Notes: generated from the letters alone by a model not told the origin. DNA of 47,589 bases from Streptomyces sporangiiformans (GCF_005768555.2 NZ_VCHX02000180.1:160770-208358), one strand, 5' to 3'. Positions 24,695 to 33,572 are shown, counted from the stretch's first letter. Translations and numbers: made by a program.

Positions 24695-25462
24695 TCAGCC
24701 CACGCCGAGGAGGCTGTGGGCCCGGTGCCGGTCCTGGCGGAAGTCGGCGGTGGAACTCCGGTGCACGATGCGGCCCTTCTGCATCACCGCCACCTCGTCG
24801 GCCAGGCGGAACGCCAGGTGCAGGTCCTGCTCCACCAGCACGGCCGCGATTCCCTCGCCGCGCAGTCCCTCCAGTACCTCGGCGATCCGGTCGATGACAG
24901 CGGGCGCCAGGCCGTCCGACGGCTCGTCCAGGAGCAGCAGCCGCGGATTCCTCAGCAACGCCCGGCCGATGGCCAGCATCTGCTGCTCCCCGCCGGAGAG
25001 CTGATCGCCCCGGTGGGCCCGCCGTTCGGCGAGGCGGGGTATCAACTCGTAGACGCGCTCCGGGGTCCAGGGATCACGTGCGCCTGTAGGCACCTTGCTT
25101 GTAGGCACCTTGCCTGTGGGCGCTTTGCCTGTGGGTGCTTTGGCCCCTCGGGCCGCGATGCGCAGGTTCTCGTCGACCGTGAGGGGTGCGAACACGCGGC
25201 GGCCCTGGGGCACGATGGCGACGCCGCTGCGGGCCACGGTGTGCGCCGCCGCTCCGGCGAGTTCGCGTCCATCCACGCGGATGCTGCCGGAGTACGGCTT
25301 GAGCATGCCCATCACCGTGTGGATGAACGTGGACTTGCCGACGCCGTTGCGGCCGAGCAGCGCCACCACGGTGCCGGCGGGGACGGTGAACTCGACGCCG
25401 TCGAGCACGGTGGTGCCCGCGTATCCCGCGCGCAGGCCGCGCACACTGAGCAGGTCGGTCAT
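24695..25462 (-). CDS. ABC importer ATPase, LivF type
   Basis: The 255-residue ATPase has Walker A GRNGVGKST (37-45), signature LSGGEQQ (155-161) and Walker B LLLLDEPSDG. It is the LivF-type partner of a branched-chain amino acid (HAAT) family importer. The ATG at 25462 overlaps the livG-type stop (ATGA). The protein is about 20 residues longer than E. coli LivF because of an insertion before the signature motif. Residues 108-127 are four tandem 5-residue units (KAPTG, KAPTG, KVPTS, KVPTG) encoded by a 15-bp repeat. The insertion falls in the helical subdomain region between the Q-loop and signature, where a loop could tolerate extra residues. Confidence 0.92.
   Translation of the reverse strand: MTDLLSVRGLRAGYAGTTVLDGVEFTVPAGTVVALLGRNGVGKSTFIHTVMGMLKPYSGSIRVDGRELAGAAAHTVARSGVAIVPQGRRVFAPLTVDENLRIAARGAKAPTGKAPTGKVPTSKVPTGARDPWTPERVYELIPRLAERRAHRGDQLSGGEQQMLAIGRALLRNPRLLLLDEPSDGLAPAVIDRIAEVLEGLRGEGIAAVLVEQDLHLAFRLADEVAVMQKGRIVHRSSTADFRQDRHRAHSLLGVG
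25083..25142. repeat. In-frame 15-bp tandem repeat inside the LivF gene
   Basis: Four contiguous 15-bp units: CCTGTAGGCACCTTG, CTTGTAGGCACCTTG, CCTGTGGGCGCTTTG and CCTGTGGGTGCTTTG. The length is a multiple of three, so unit gain or loss would keep the frame. It encodes Lys-(Ala/Val)-Pro-Thr-(Gly/Ser) on the minus strand. Confidence 0.95.
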
Positions 25463-26256
25463 CGCTCTCCTCCCGCCTCGGCGAACAGGTCCTCGGTCCT
25501 GGCCGAACCGAGATAGGCCCGCTGCACCGCTTCGTCGGCACGGATCGCCTCCGGCGGTCCGGAGGCGAGAACCTTGCCCAGATGCAGCACGGTGACCCGT
25601 TCGGCCAGCCGGAACACCACATCCAGGTCGTGCTCGACGATGAGCACGGTCAGGCGCTCGGGGAGCCTCTCCATCAAGGCCACGAAGCGTTCGGTCTCGG
25701 CGGCGGACATCCCCGCGGTGGGCTCGTCGAACATCACCAGCGCGGGTTCCGTGGCGAGCACCATCGCGACTTCGAGCTGTCGCCGTTCGCCGTGCGACAG
25801 AGCGGCCGCCATGTCCTGCGCACGCCCCAACAGCCCGACCGAGTCCAGGTGGCGGCGTGCCTCGGTATCGATGTGCCGGAAGCGCCGGGCCGCCCGGTCG
25901 CACCGGTGGGCCACCCGGTGGACGCGCTGCACCGCGAGCGCGACGTTGTCCAGCACGGAGCAGTCGAGAAACAGGCTGGAGTGCTGGTAGGTGCGCACCA
26001 TGCCGCGCCGGGCCCGCTCCCCCTCCGGCAGCGACGTGACGTCCTGACCGGACAGCAGGACGCTCCCGCCTGAGGCACGGAGGGTCCCGGCCACGGTCGC
26101 GAACAGGGTCGACTTACCGGCGCCGTTGGGCCCGATGAGCGCGTGCCGCTCGCCCGGGGCGAGTGCCAGATCCACAGAGTCGACAGCGGTGAGGGAGCCG
26201 TAGGAGCGGGTCAGCCCCCGCAGTTCGAGCAGAGGGGTCACGCGTTGAGGGGTCAC
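25459..26256 (-). CDS. ABC importer ATPase, LivG type
   Basis: The 265-residue ATPase has Walker A GPNGAGKST (42-50), signature LSHGERRQ and Walker B LVMFDEPTAGM. This pattern is usual for LivG subunits, which pair with LivF under the two permeases. The start is taken as the GTG at 26256 because it overlaps the permease stop in a GTGA arrangement; a second in-frame GTG lies 15 bp further in. It energises uptake by the importer encoded by the flanking genes. Together with the downstream LivF-type gene it shows a 4-bp overlap, so all four cytoplasmic and membrane genes appear translationally coupled. Confidence 0.92.
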   Translation of the reverse strand: MTPQRVTPLLELRGLTRSYGSLTAVDSVDLALAPGERHALIGPNGAGKSTLFATVAGTLRASGGSVLLSGQDVTSLPEGERARRGMVRTYQHSSLFLDCSVLDNVALAVQRVHRVAHRCDRAARRFRHIDTEARRHLDSVGLLGRAQDMAAALSHGERRQLEVAMVLATEPALVMFDEPTAGMSAAETERFVALMERLPERLTVLIVEHDLDVVFRLAERVTVLHLGKVLASGPPEAIRADEAVQRAYLGSARTEDLFAEAGGER

Positions 26257-27392
26257 GAGGCGTTCTCCTTCCGGAGACGGGCGCCACGAGCAGCGATGAG
26301 GCCCCGGAGGCGGGCGCCGGTGAGGCCCGCGAGGCCGCGTGGCATCAGGAAGACGACGGCGATGAACACCGCGCCCAGCACCAGCGGGCCGTGCCCGCCG
26401 ATCGACGCGGAGAGGTTGTCGCGCACGAGCAGCACCAGTGCCGCGCCCAGGCAGGGCCCCCACAGGCTGCCCGGCCCTCCGATGACGACGCTGAGCAGAG
26501 CCAGCGCCGCGACCTCGAACCCCATGTCCCCGGGCGAGAAGAACCGGGCCTGCTGCGCCCACAGGGCGCCGCCCGCGCCGGCGACCGCCCCCGCCAGGCA
26601 GAAGACGCCGTACCGGGCGAGTGCCGGGCGGTAGCCGAGCGCCCTCATCCGGGCCTCGTTGTCACGGATGCCCCGCAGTGTCCGGCCGTAGGGGGAACGG
26701 ACGACCAGCGCGACCGCCGCGAACACGGCGACCGCCACGGCCAGTACCCACCAGTGGACGAACCCGGCGGCCAGCAGCGGCGGCCCGCCGAACAGGGTGA
26801 TCGGGGGCATCCCGGCCAGGCCGTTGCTGGCGCCGACGGCCTGCCAGGTGTCGGCCACCTGGTGCACCGACTCGCCGATCGCCAGGGTGAGCATGAGGAA
26901 CACGATGCCGCTGGCACGTACGGCGACCCATCCCGTGACCGCGGCCGCCACCAGGCCCATGACCAGGCCCGCCAGCGTCTGCACCAGCGCGTCCGACGTG
27001 ATGTGGATGCCGATGAGCACCGCCGTGTAGGCGCCGGCACCGAAGTACGCGGCCTGCCCCAGCGCGGGCAGTCCGGTGACCCCGGTGAGCAGGTCGACGC
27101 TGAGGACCAGCACCGCGAACGCCAGCATCCGGCTCATGGCCGACACCGGATAGGGGGCGAGCACCACTGGGGCCGCCGCCAGCAACGCGACGACCGCTAC
27201 GGCGACCACGGCCCGTCGGCGTCCCGGGCCCTTCGCACTGTCACCGGTTCCGCTTTCGTGTCCACCGCTTCGGCGCTCGCTGCCGCTGCCGCTATCGCAG
27301 GCGCTGTCGCCGTCGAGCGGTTCGCTTACGGGGGTCGTGCCCGATGGCACGTGCGTGCCACCGCGCATCGCCTTCACCGCCTTGATGTTCAT
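26253..27392 (-). CDS. ABC importer permease, LivM type
   Basis: The 379-residue membrane protein has about ten hydrophobic segments and the LivM motif ALGQAAYFGAGAYTA. The conserved IRDNEARMRALGY coupling loop, which contacts the ATPases, is present. The first 60 residues are an unusual hydrophilic Ser/Gly/Asp/Glu-rich extension before the first membrane segment; no alternative Met start lies close to the membrane domain, so the extension is probably real. The start overlaps the LivH-type stop by 4 bp and the stop overlaps the LivG-type start by 4 bp. With its neighbours it forms a five-gene importer placed between benzoate and gentisate genes, so aromatic acids are the likely cargo. Confidence 0.9.
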   Translation of the reverse strand: MNIKAVKAMRGGTHVPSGTTPVSEPLDGDSACDSGSGSERRSGGHESGTGDSAKGPGRRRAVVAVAVVALLAAAPVVLAPYPVSAMSRMLAFAVLVLSVDLLTGVTGLPALGQAAYFGAGAYTAVLIGIHITSDALVQTLAGLVMGLVAAAVTGWVAVRASGIVFLMLTLAIGESVHQVADTWQAVGASNGLAGMPPITLFGGPPLLAAGFVHWWVLAVAVAVFAAVALVVRSPYGRTLRGIRDNEARMRALGYRPALARYGVFCLAGAVAGAGGALWAQQARFFSPGDMGFEVAALALLSVVIGGPGSLWGPCLGAALVLLVRDNLSASIGGHGPLVLGAVFIAVVFLMPRGLAGLTGARLRGLIAARGARLRKENAS

Positions 27393-28261
27393 GCATGCAC
27401 CGCCGTCCGCGCCGGGAGCAGACCCGTGGGCCGCAGCAGAAGCACCAGGGCCATCGCCGCGAAGACGAGGAACGACGCGTACTGGGGCAGCAGGGCGGTG
27501 CCGAGCGCCTGCACCTGCCCGATCAGTACGGCGCCGAGCAGCGCTCCGCGCACCGAGCCCAGACCCCCGATCACGACCACGACCAGCGCGAGCAGCAGCA
27601 CCTTCTCGTCCAGGCCGGGCTGCGCCCCGAGGATCGGACCGGCCAGGACCCCGCCGACCGCGGCCAGCGCCGCCCCCGCGGCGAAGACCCCGACCAGCAC
27701 CCGGCCGGTGTTGACGCCGAGTGCCGCCACCATGGCGCGGTCGGCGACGGTCGCGCGGATGAGCGAGCCCAGCGGGCTGCGCTCCACCAGGAAGTAGACG
27801 GCCACCGCCAGCACGATGCCGAACCCGATCACGAGCAACCGGTAGACCGGGTACGTCTCGCCGAGCACCGTGACGCCGCCGCCGACCGGCTCGGGAGCGG
27901 CGATGGAGTGCACGTCGGTGCCGAAGGCCAGCGTCAGCACTTCACCGACCACCAGGGCCACGCCGAGCGTGAGCAGGGCCTGGTCGAGATGGTGCGCGGT
28001 GGCCCGCGTCAAGGCGGCCAGCAGTCCCCCGAGTACGGCTCCGGCCACCGCGGCGGCCAGTACGGCGAGGACGAAGGCCGCGACCCCCGCGCCGTCGGCG
28101 ACCAGCGCCACCGCGACGTAGGCGCCGACCAGGTAGACCGCGCCATGGGCCAGATTCAGCACGTCCATCATGCCGAACACCAGGGACAGCCCCAGCGCGA
28201 TGGCGAAGAGCAGGGAGCCCATCGCCAGCCCGTTGAGGACGCTCACCAGATAGGTAGCCAT
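27389..28261 (-). CDS. ABC importer permease, LivH type
   Basis: The 290-residue membrane protein has about eight hydrophobic segments. It has the LivH hallmark MMDVLNLAHGAVYLVGAYVA early on, and a later GGLGSVRGALLGAVLIG motif. It forms the translocation path with the LivM-type permease in the cytoplasmic membrane. It begins 9 bp after the stop of the binding-protein gene and overlaps the next permease by 4 bp. HAAT-family permeases transport branched-chain amino acids, amides or aromatic acids. The location next to the box and gentisate genes favours benzoate or hydroxybenzoate, by context only. Confidence 0.92.
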   Translation of the reverse strand: MATYLVSVLNGLAMGSLLFAIALGLSLVFGMMDVLNLAHGAVYLVGAYVAVALVADGAGVAAFVLAVLAAAVAGAVLGGLLAALTRATAHHLDQALLTLGVALVVGEVLTLAFGTDVHSIAAPEPVGGGVTVLGETYPVYRLLVIGFGIVLAVAVYFLVERSPLGSLIRATVADRAMVAALGVNTGRVLVGVFAAGAALAAVGGVLAGPILGAQPGLDEKVLLLALVVVVIGGLGSVRGALLGAVLIGQVQALGTALLPQYASFLVFAAMALVLLLRPTGLLPARTAVHA

Positions 28262-28270
28262 CCCGGCGCC

Positions 28271-29470
28271 TCAGTCCAGCTCGCGGACGACCGCGTTGAC
28301 GGCCGGTCCCTCGTCGGCACGGACCTCGCGCAGGTAGAACTGCTGCTGTGGGTTGTGGTCGGCGTCGAACTTCCATGCGCCCCGGGGGCTGTCGATCGAG
28401 CCGACTCCGCCCAGTGCCTTCACCAGGTCCTCACCGCTGTCGCCGCTCGCCTTGGCCAGCGCCTTGTCGAGGACGGCGGCGGCGTCGTAGGCCTGCACCG
28501 CGTAGGCCGTCGGCGGCTTTCCCGACTTCTGTCGGTAGGCGTCCACGAACTCCTTGTTGCGCGCGGACTTCAGTTCCGTCGAGTAGTGCAACGAGGTCTT
28601 CACCCCGGCCGCGGCCTTGCCCTGGGCGGCGAGCACCCCGCCCTCGGTGAGGAAGCCGGTGCCGTACAGCGGTGTCTTGTCGGCGAGACCGAACTGCTTG
28701 TACTGCTTCACGAAGTTCACCGCCTCGGCGCCGGCGTAGAAGGCGAAGACGGCATCGGCGCCGGACTTGCGGATCGCCGACAGATAGGGCTGGAAGTCCT
28801 GGGTCTTGCCGAACGGGGTGTACTTCTCGCCCGCGACCTTGCCGCCGGCCGCCTCGAAGCTCTTGCGGAACCCCGCGACCATCTCCTTCCCTGCGGCGTA
28901 GTCGGCGGCCATGAGGTAGACGCTGCCCTTGGCCTCCTCGGCGACGGCCGGCCCCAGGGCGCCGGACACCCCGCCGTTGCTGAAACTCGTCCGCCACACG
29001 TAGTCGGACTTGCGGGCTCCGGTGATGGCGTCGGCTCCGGCGTTGGCGATCAGCAGCGGCTTCTTGGACTCGTGGAAGAAGTCGCGCAGCCCCAGCGCGG
29101 TGGCCGAGTTGACCACTCCGGCGACCGCGGTGACCTGGTCCTGGGTGACGAGCTTCTGGGCGGCGGGCACGCCGGTCTGCGGCCCCTCGCCCTCGTCGGC
29201 CGTCACGAGATCGACATCGTGCCCGCCGAGCTTGCCGTCGTGCTGGTCGAGGTAGAGCTCGAAGCCGGCCTTCATGTCCTCGCCGACGGGCGCGTAGACC
29301 CCCGACAGCGGCACCAGCAGCCCGATCTTGACGTCGCCGCCGGACCGGCCCCCTCCGGGTTCGGCGGTGTCGGACTCGCCGAGGCTCGACCCGCAGCCCG
29401 ACAGCACCAGGGCACCCAGCGCGAGTCCCGCGATCGTTCTGGACAGAGAGAAGACTGAGACAACACCCAT
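28271..29470 (-). CDS. ABC importer substrate-binding lipoprotein, LivK type
   Basis: The 399-residue protein has a lipoprotein signal with lipobox LSGC (Cys26). A type I periplasmic-binding fold starting VKIGLLVPLSGVYAPVGEDMKAGFEL follows. It should be tethered outside the membrane and deliver ligand to the permeases. The ATG at 29470 follows AGGAGC. It is the first gene of the importer operon, with a recognisable promoter (TTGACG, 16 bp, TAGATT) upstream. Related binding proteins next to aromatic genes bind benzoate-type ligands; ligand-contact residues cannot be assigned reliably here. Confidence 0.93.
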   Translation of the reverse strand: MGVVSVFSLSRTIAGLALGALVLSGCGSSLGESDTAEPGGGRSGGDVKIGLLVPLSGVYAPVGEDMKAGFELYLDQHDGKLGGHDVDLVTADEGEGPQTGVPAAQKLVTQDQVTAVAGVVNSATALGLRDFFHESKKPLLIANAGADAITGARKSDYVWRTSFSNGGVSGALGPAVAEEAKGSVYLMAADYAAGKEMVAGFRKSFEAAGGKVAGEKYTPFGKTQDFQPYLSAIRKSGADAVFAFYAGAEAVNFVKQYKQFGLADKTPLYGTGFLTEGGVLAAQGKAAAGVKTSLHYSTELKSARNKEFVDAYRQKSGKPPTAYAVQAYDAAAVLDKALAKASGDSGEDLVKALGGVGSIDSPRGAWKFDADHNPQQQFYLREVRADEGPAVNAVVRELD

Positions 29471-29512
29471 GGCAGCTCCTGAGGTGGGCCTGGGGTGGGA
29501 AGGTGGGCTCAG

Positions 29513-29540
29513 AATCTACAAGTCTTTGGCGTAACGTCAA
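29513..29540 (-). promoter_or_regulatory. Promoter of the ABC importer operon
   Basis: On the minus strand, TTGACG (29540-29535) and TAGATT (29518-29513) are separated by 16 bp, a good match to a housekeeping promoter. The -10 lies within GTAGATTCTG (29519-29510), a 10-base word that recurs between the gentisate dioxygenase and IclR genes. An imperfect inverted repeat (TCTACAAGTCT at 29515-29525 with AGTCTGTAATAGA at 29542-29554) spans the promoter and could be an operator. Confidence 0.6.
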
Positions 29541-29574
29541 TAGTCTGTAATAGATGAGTCTGGCATTGGTCGTG

Positions 29575-30858
29575 TCAGCCGTTCTCCGTGCCCAGAGGGA
29601 TCGTCGGGTACAGCTCGGGCTCCTGCTCGGGCGTCAGGGCCGTGGGGCCGTAGATCCAGTCGGTGAAGGTGTAGTCATAGGGGTCGCGGGAGCGCAGCAA
29701 CGTGTTGCGTCGTAGTCGCTTGATGCCGTCGTGGTGCCAGAGCTCCCCCCACGCGCGTGCGGTGGTGACCACGCGGCGGCAGTGCTCGGGGCGTACGGCC
29801 TCATAGGCGGCGAGGGCCGCCTCCCAGTCGACACCGGACGTGCGCTCGGACCGCGCCGCCCGCTGGGCGCCGACATGCTCGGCCAGCACCCAGCCGTCCT
29901 CGATGGCCATGACGGCGCCCTGGGCCATGTACTGCAGCGGGGGGTGGGCGGCGTCGCCGAGCAGGGCGATCCGGCCGGTGACCCAGTTCGTGATCGGGTC
30001 GCGGTCGAACATGCGCCACCAGCGGTCGCGCCACATCAGCGGCAGACCCTTCTGGATCTGGGCGCACATGCCGTCGAAGGCCCGGTCGAGTTCGTCCGGA
30101 GTGCCCCAGTCCGCCGCGCCGGCCAGCGCCTTCGGCGACTCGAAGACGGCGACCTGGTTGACCATCCGGCCGCCACGCAGCGGGTACTGCACGAAGTGGC
30201 AGCGCGGGCCGACGTACACCACGACGTCTTTCTCGTGCACGCCGTTGCCGCGTACGTGGTCGAAGGGGATCGCGGCGCGGTAGGCGACGTACGCGGAGTT
30301 GACCGGATCGTCGTGGACGAGGAGCGTGCGCGCGACCGAGTGCAGGCCGTCGGCGGCGATGACGACCTCGGCCTCGTCGGTCCTGCCGTCGGCGAACCTG
30401 ACGCGCGCCCCGCCCCCGGTGTTCTCGTACGCCACACAGTGGGAGCTGGTCACCAGGTCGACGCCCGCCCGCCCACAGGCGCGCAGGAAGATGCCGTGCA
30501 GGTCGCTGCGGTGGATCACCATGTACGGGAAGCCGTAACGGTGTTGAAGGTCCGTCAGGTCCAGGCGGGTCAGTTCGCCGGCGTCGACGGCGTCCTTCAT
30601 GACCATGTGCTCGGGCCGCACGCCGAGCGAGGTGGCCTCGTCGAGGAGCCCGCAGTCGTCCAGGATGCGCGTGCAGTTGGGCGCGATCTGGAGGCCGGCG
30701 CCGACCTCGCCGAACTCCGCGGCCCGCTCGTACACGCGCACTCGCAGCCCTGTGCGGGTGAGAGCCAGCGCCGCCGAGAGGCCGCCGATCCCGCCGCCGA
30801 TCACGAGGACGTCCGGGCGGTTCGGGCGGTTCGGGCGGTTCGTGTCCACGGTGCTCAT
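29575..30858 (-). CDS. 3-hydroxybenzoate 6-monooxygenase
   Basis: The 427-residue flavoprotein has FAD motif GGGIGG (21-26) and the GDAAHP motif (301-306) of single-component aromatic hydroxylases. The GEVGAGLQIAPNCTRIL segment and IHRSDLHGIFL are typical of the salicylate / 3-hydroxybenzoate hydroxylase branch. It should convert 3-hydroxybenzoate to gentisate with NADH and O2. This is supported by its position as the last gene of an operon that encodes the rest of the gentisate route. The ATG at 30858 follows GAGGAGAAGG. Residues 8-15 are a short repeat (RPNRPNRP) encoded by three 9-bp units. Salicylate 5-hydroxylation by this type is less likely. Confidence 0.88.
   Translation of the reverse strand: MSTVDTNRPNRPNRPDVLVIGGGIGGLSAALALTRTGLRVRVYERAAEFGEVGAGLQIAPNCTRILDDCGLLDEATSLGVRPEHMVMKDAVDAGELTRLDLTDLQHRYGFPYMVIHRSDLHGIFLRACGRAGVDLVTSSHCVAYENTGGGARVRFADGRTDEAEVVIAADGLHSVARTLLVHDDPVNSAYVAYRAAIPFDHVRGNGVHEKDVVVYVGPRCHFVQYPLRGGRMVNQVAVFESPKALAGAADWGTPDELDRAFDGMCAQIQKGLPLMWRDRWWRMFDRDPITNWVTGRIALLGDAAHPPLQYMAQGAVMAIEDGWVLAEHVGAQRAARSERTSGVDWEAALAAYEAVRPEHCRRVVTTARAWGELWHHDGIKRLRRNTLLRSRDPYDYTFTDWIYGPTALTPEQEPELYPTIPLGTENG
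30815..30841. repeat. In-frame 9-bp tandem repeat (GGGCGGTTC x3)
   Basis: Three perfect copies of GGGCGGTTC lie at the 5' end of the 3-hydroxybenzoate 6-monooxygenase gene and encode Asn-Arg-Pro repeats just before the FAD-binding strand. Confidence 0.9.
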
Positions 30859-30895
30859 GGCCTTCTCCTCGGTGACTCCTCGGCGGTCGCAGCCG

Positions 30896-31540
30896 TCACA
30901 GCCACGGCGCGAGGGGCTCGGCGAGGGCACCGTCGGAGGTCGTCACGCCCGTGAAGGGACGGCCGGCGAGATACGCCGTGACTTCCGCGGGGCTGCCGTG
31001 CACGGCGGGCACGCCGTCCCTGCCGCGCTTGGCGAGAATGTCGTCGCGCAGCTCGGCGAGGAACTCCTTGGGCAGGTCGGCGAAGCGCACCCCCGTGCCG
31101 AGGTCGACGGCGTGCACCATGACCTCCCTGCCGCGCATCCACGGGGTCTCGCTCGCCGGCACGGTCCGCCCCTGGGCGGTGACGACCTCCGCCTTCCACT
31201 GTTGTTCGGTCAGTGCGGCCATCGACTCGGCCAAGGTCTGCGCGGACTGCTCGAACCACGCGGTGAGCCGGTCGCCGGGCAGAGCGGCGCCCGACTCGAT
31301 CACCGCGCCGCGCTGCTCCGGCGAGCTGTACATCGGTGTGGGCTCACCGGTGCGCGCCCAGTGCAGGAGGTTCCCGATGGCCTCCGCGTTGCCGGCGAGA
31401 TGGGCGACGACATGCCCCCGGGTCCAGCCGGGGAGCAGCGAGGGCGCGCCGTAGGAGGTCGCGTCGAGGCCGTCGATGGCCAGGCGGCACAGCGCGGTGC
31501 CCTCGACGACCCAGGCGAGCGTCGTGCGGAGGTCTCTCAT
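30896..31540 (-). CDS. Mycothiol-dependent maleylpyruvate isomerase
   Basis: The 214-residue protein belongs to the DinB-like mycothiol-dependent enzyme family. The metal ligands expected from the Corynebacterium enzyme (H52, E144, H148, as I recall) correspond here to H47 in GHVVAHLAGN and E139 and H143 in REVMVHAVDLG, a constant -5 offset. It isomerises maleylpyruvate, the gentisate dioxygenase product, to fumarylpyruvate using mycothiol, the actinobacterial thiol. Its ATG overlaps the stop of the fumarylpyruvate hydrolase gene by 4 bp. The dedicated context makes the specific function much more likely than a generic DinB protein. Confidence 0.93.
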   Translation of the reverse strand: MRDLRTTLAWVVEGTALCRLAIDGLDATSYGAPSLLPGWTRGHVVAHLAGNAEAIGNLLHWARTGEPTPMYSSPEQRGAVIESGAALPGDRLTAWFEQSAQTLAESMAALTEQQWKAEVVTAQGRTVPASETPWMRGREVMVHAVDLGTGVRFADLPKEFLAELRDDILAKRGRDGVPAVHGSPAEVTAYLAGRPFTGVTTSDGALAEPLAPWL

Positions 31541-32400
31541 CGCGCCGCCTCCGCGACCACATGGTTCTCCAGTCGCCCCAGGCCCGCGATCTCGGTGACC
31601 ACGAGGTCGCCCGCCTGCAGGAAGACGGGGGGCTTGCGGGCGTGGCCGACGCCGCCGGGGGTGCCGGTGGCGATGATGTCGCCGGGGTTGAGCCGCACCA
31701 TCGTGGAGACGTAGCGGACCAGGTCGACGGGGTCGAAGAGCAGGTCGCCGGTGTTGTCCTGCTGCATCACGCGGCCGTTGACCTCACAGCGGATGTCGAG
31801 CGCCGGGCGTGGGCCGCCGATCTCGTCGGCCGTGACGAGGCAGGGGCCGACCGGCGTGGTGGAGTCCCAGTTCTTGCCCTGCAGCCACTCGCGCGTACGG
31901 AACTGCCAGTCGCGACAGGTGACGTCGTTGAGCACCGTGAAGCCCGCGATGGCCGCCTTGGCCGCCGCCTCGTCCGCACGCCGGACCTGTCGCCCGATGA
32001 CGACGGCCAGCTCGGCCTCCCAGTCGAACGCGTCGGTCTCGGCGGGGCGCTGTATGGCGTCGTGGGCACCGATGAGCGTGTCGGCGAACTTGCAGAACAG
32101 GGTGGGGTATTCGGGCAGGTCGCGCCCCATCTCCTTGATGTGGTTCTGGTAGTTCAGGCCGACGCAGACCACCTTGCTGGGGCGCGGGACGAGCGTGGCG
32201 AATTCCGCGCCGGTGGCGGGGTACCGGGGACCGTCGGCGGTCTCCGCGGCCGTGAGACCGCCGGCCGAGGCGAGGACGGCGCCCACGTCGGGCAGGCCGA
32301 GGTCGACCAGGAAGTCCCCCTCGACGCGGACCGCTGTGGTGCGGTCACCGGGTTCACCGGGTTCACCGGGTTCACCGAGACGGATGGTGGCGAGCTTCAC
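31537..32400 (-). CDS. Fumarylpyruvate hydrolase (FAH family)
   Basis: The 287-residue protein is of the fumarylacetoacetate hydrolase family: VGLNYQNHIKEMG (80-92) and the metal-binding FDWEAELAVVIG (E128, E130 with a later Asp) are clear. It should hydrolyse fumarylpyruvate to fumarate and pyruvate, the last step of the gentisate route. The GTG at 32400 is chosen because it overlaps the dioxygenase stop as GTGA; it also places MKLATIRLG in the family-typical start position. Residues 9-18 form a GEP repeat encoded by a 9-bp tandem repeat (TCACCGGGT, three full copies at 32345-32371). That insertion sits in a loop before the first strand pair. Confidence 0.92.
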   Translation of the reverse strand: MKLATIRLGEPGEPGEPGDRTTAVRVEGDFLVDLGLPDVGAVLASAGGLTAAETADGPRYPATGAEFATLVPRPSKVVCVGLNYQNHIKEMGRDLPEYPTLFCKFADTLIGAHDAIQRPAETDAFDWEAELAVVIGRQVRRADEAAAKAAIAGFTVLNDVTCRDWQFRTREWLQGKNWDSTTPVGPCLVTADEIGGPRPALDIRCEVNGRVMQQDNTGDLLFDPVDLVRYVSTMVRLNPGDIIATGTPGGVGHARKPPVFLQAGDLVVTEIAGLGRLENHVVAEAAR

Positions 32401-33572
32401 GCGTGCTTCTCCTCGACGTGGGCGACGTGGGTGACATGGGTGCGGAACAGGTTGAGCTTGGTGAGGATCGGCGCGTCGCTGAACTGGAACAGGTCGAGTG
32501 CTCCGGAGTCGGAGTCGGACGGGGACGCCTCGGACCGGATCGACAGCGGCATCCATGAAGGGACGACGAAGAGGTCGCCGCGCTGGACCGACCAGGAGAC
32601 CTCGCCGACGGTCACCCGGCCGGAACCGTCGAACACCTGGTAGACCGAGGACCCCGTCTCGCGGCGGGGAGCGGTCTCCGCACCGCTTCGGACGCGGTGG
32701 AACTGCGCCCGGATGGTCGGCAGGACGTCGTCGGCGGTGGTGGGGTTGGTGTAGCGCACCAGCGCGTGACCGGGCTCCACGGTGCCGGGGTGCCCCTCTC
32801 GCTCCAGCTCCAGCTGGTCGGTCAGGGCGGCGTCGGTGTCCTCCCAGCGGTAGCGCAGCAGCGGAGTGCCCTGGCGGGACTCGAACTGCGAGACCGGGAC
32901 CAGCCCCGGGTGCCCCCAGAGCCGCTCCGCGCGGGAGCGGGCGGGCGCCTGGTGCTCCTCCTCGGACAGCTCGTCACGCCCGAAGTCGAAGAACTGCCCC
33001 TCGACGTCGTACTGGAAGGGGATGTCGAGGCCGTCGATCCAGGCCATCGGCTCGTCGGCCGCGTTGTGGTGCGCGTGCCAGTTCAGGCCCGCCTGCGGCA
33101 GGAAGTCACCGCGGCGCATGGGCACCGGGTCGCGCTCCACGACGGTCCACACGCCCTCCCCTTCGACGACGAACCGGAAGGCGTTCTGGGTGTGCCGGTG
33201 CTCGGGCGCGTCCTCGCCGGGCATCAGGTACTGGATGGCGGCCCACAGTGTCGGGGTGGCGTACGGCCTGCCGCCCAGGCTCGGGTTGGCCAGCGCTATC
33301 GCGCGCCGCTCGCCGCCGCGGCCCACCGGCACGAGGTCGCCGGCCCGGCCGGCCAGGTCCAGCAGCGTCTTCCACTCCCACCGGTGCGGCCGCGCCTTGG
33401 ACCGGGGGTGCTCGGGCATCAGGTCGCCGATCCGGGTCCACAGCGGCACCAGCAGGGCGCTCTCGAAGCCCCGGTAGAGGTCCTCGAGCTCGGGGGTCAC
33501 CGGCGGCTGGTCGGGCCGGTCCTCGGCGGTCAGCTTGACGGGGGAGACGACGTGCGGGTCGTGGTCGGTCAT
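32397..33572 (-). CDS. Gentisate 1,2-dioxygenase
   Basis: The 391-residue bicupin has the family motif MPGEDAPEHRHTQNAFRFVVEG (117-138, quoted in part as APEHRHTQNAFR). H125, H127 and a later His (H166 in NWHAHH) are likely Fe(II) ligands. The C-terminal cupin is degenerate in metal ligands, as is usual. It splits gentisate between C1 and C2 to maleylpyruvate with O2. It is the first gene of the operon dioxygenase, hydrolase, isomerase, monooxygenase, all with 4-bp overlaps except the last junction. The promoter must lie within the 77 bp shared with the divergent IclR gene. The N-terminal 20 residues are variable and may not be structured. Confidence 0.94.
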   Translation of the reverse strand: MTDHDPHVVSPVKLTAEDRPDQPPVTPELEDLYRGFESALLVPLWTRIGDLMPEHPRSKARPHRWEWKTLLDLAGRAGDLVPVGRGGERRAIALANPSLGGRPYATPTLWAAIQYLMPGEDAPEHRHTQNAFRFVVEGEGVWTVVERDPVPMRRGDFLPQAGLNWHAHHNAADEPMAWIDGLDIPFQYDVEGQFFDFGRDELSEEEHQAPARSRAERLWGHPGLVPVSQFESRQGTPLLRYRWEDTDAALTDQLELEREGHPGTVEPGHALVRYTNPTTADDVLPTIRAQFHRVRSGAETAPRRETGSSVYQVFDGSGRVTVGEVSWSVQRGDLFVVPSWMPLSIRSEASPSDSDSGALDLFQFSDAPILTKLNLFRTHVTHVAHVEEKHA

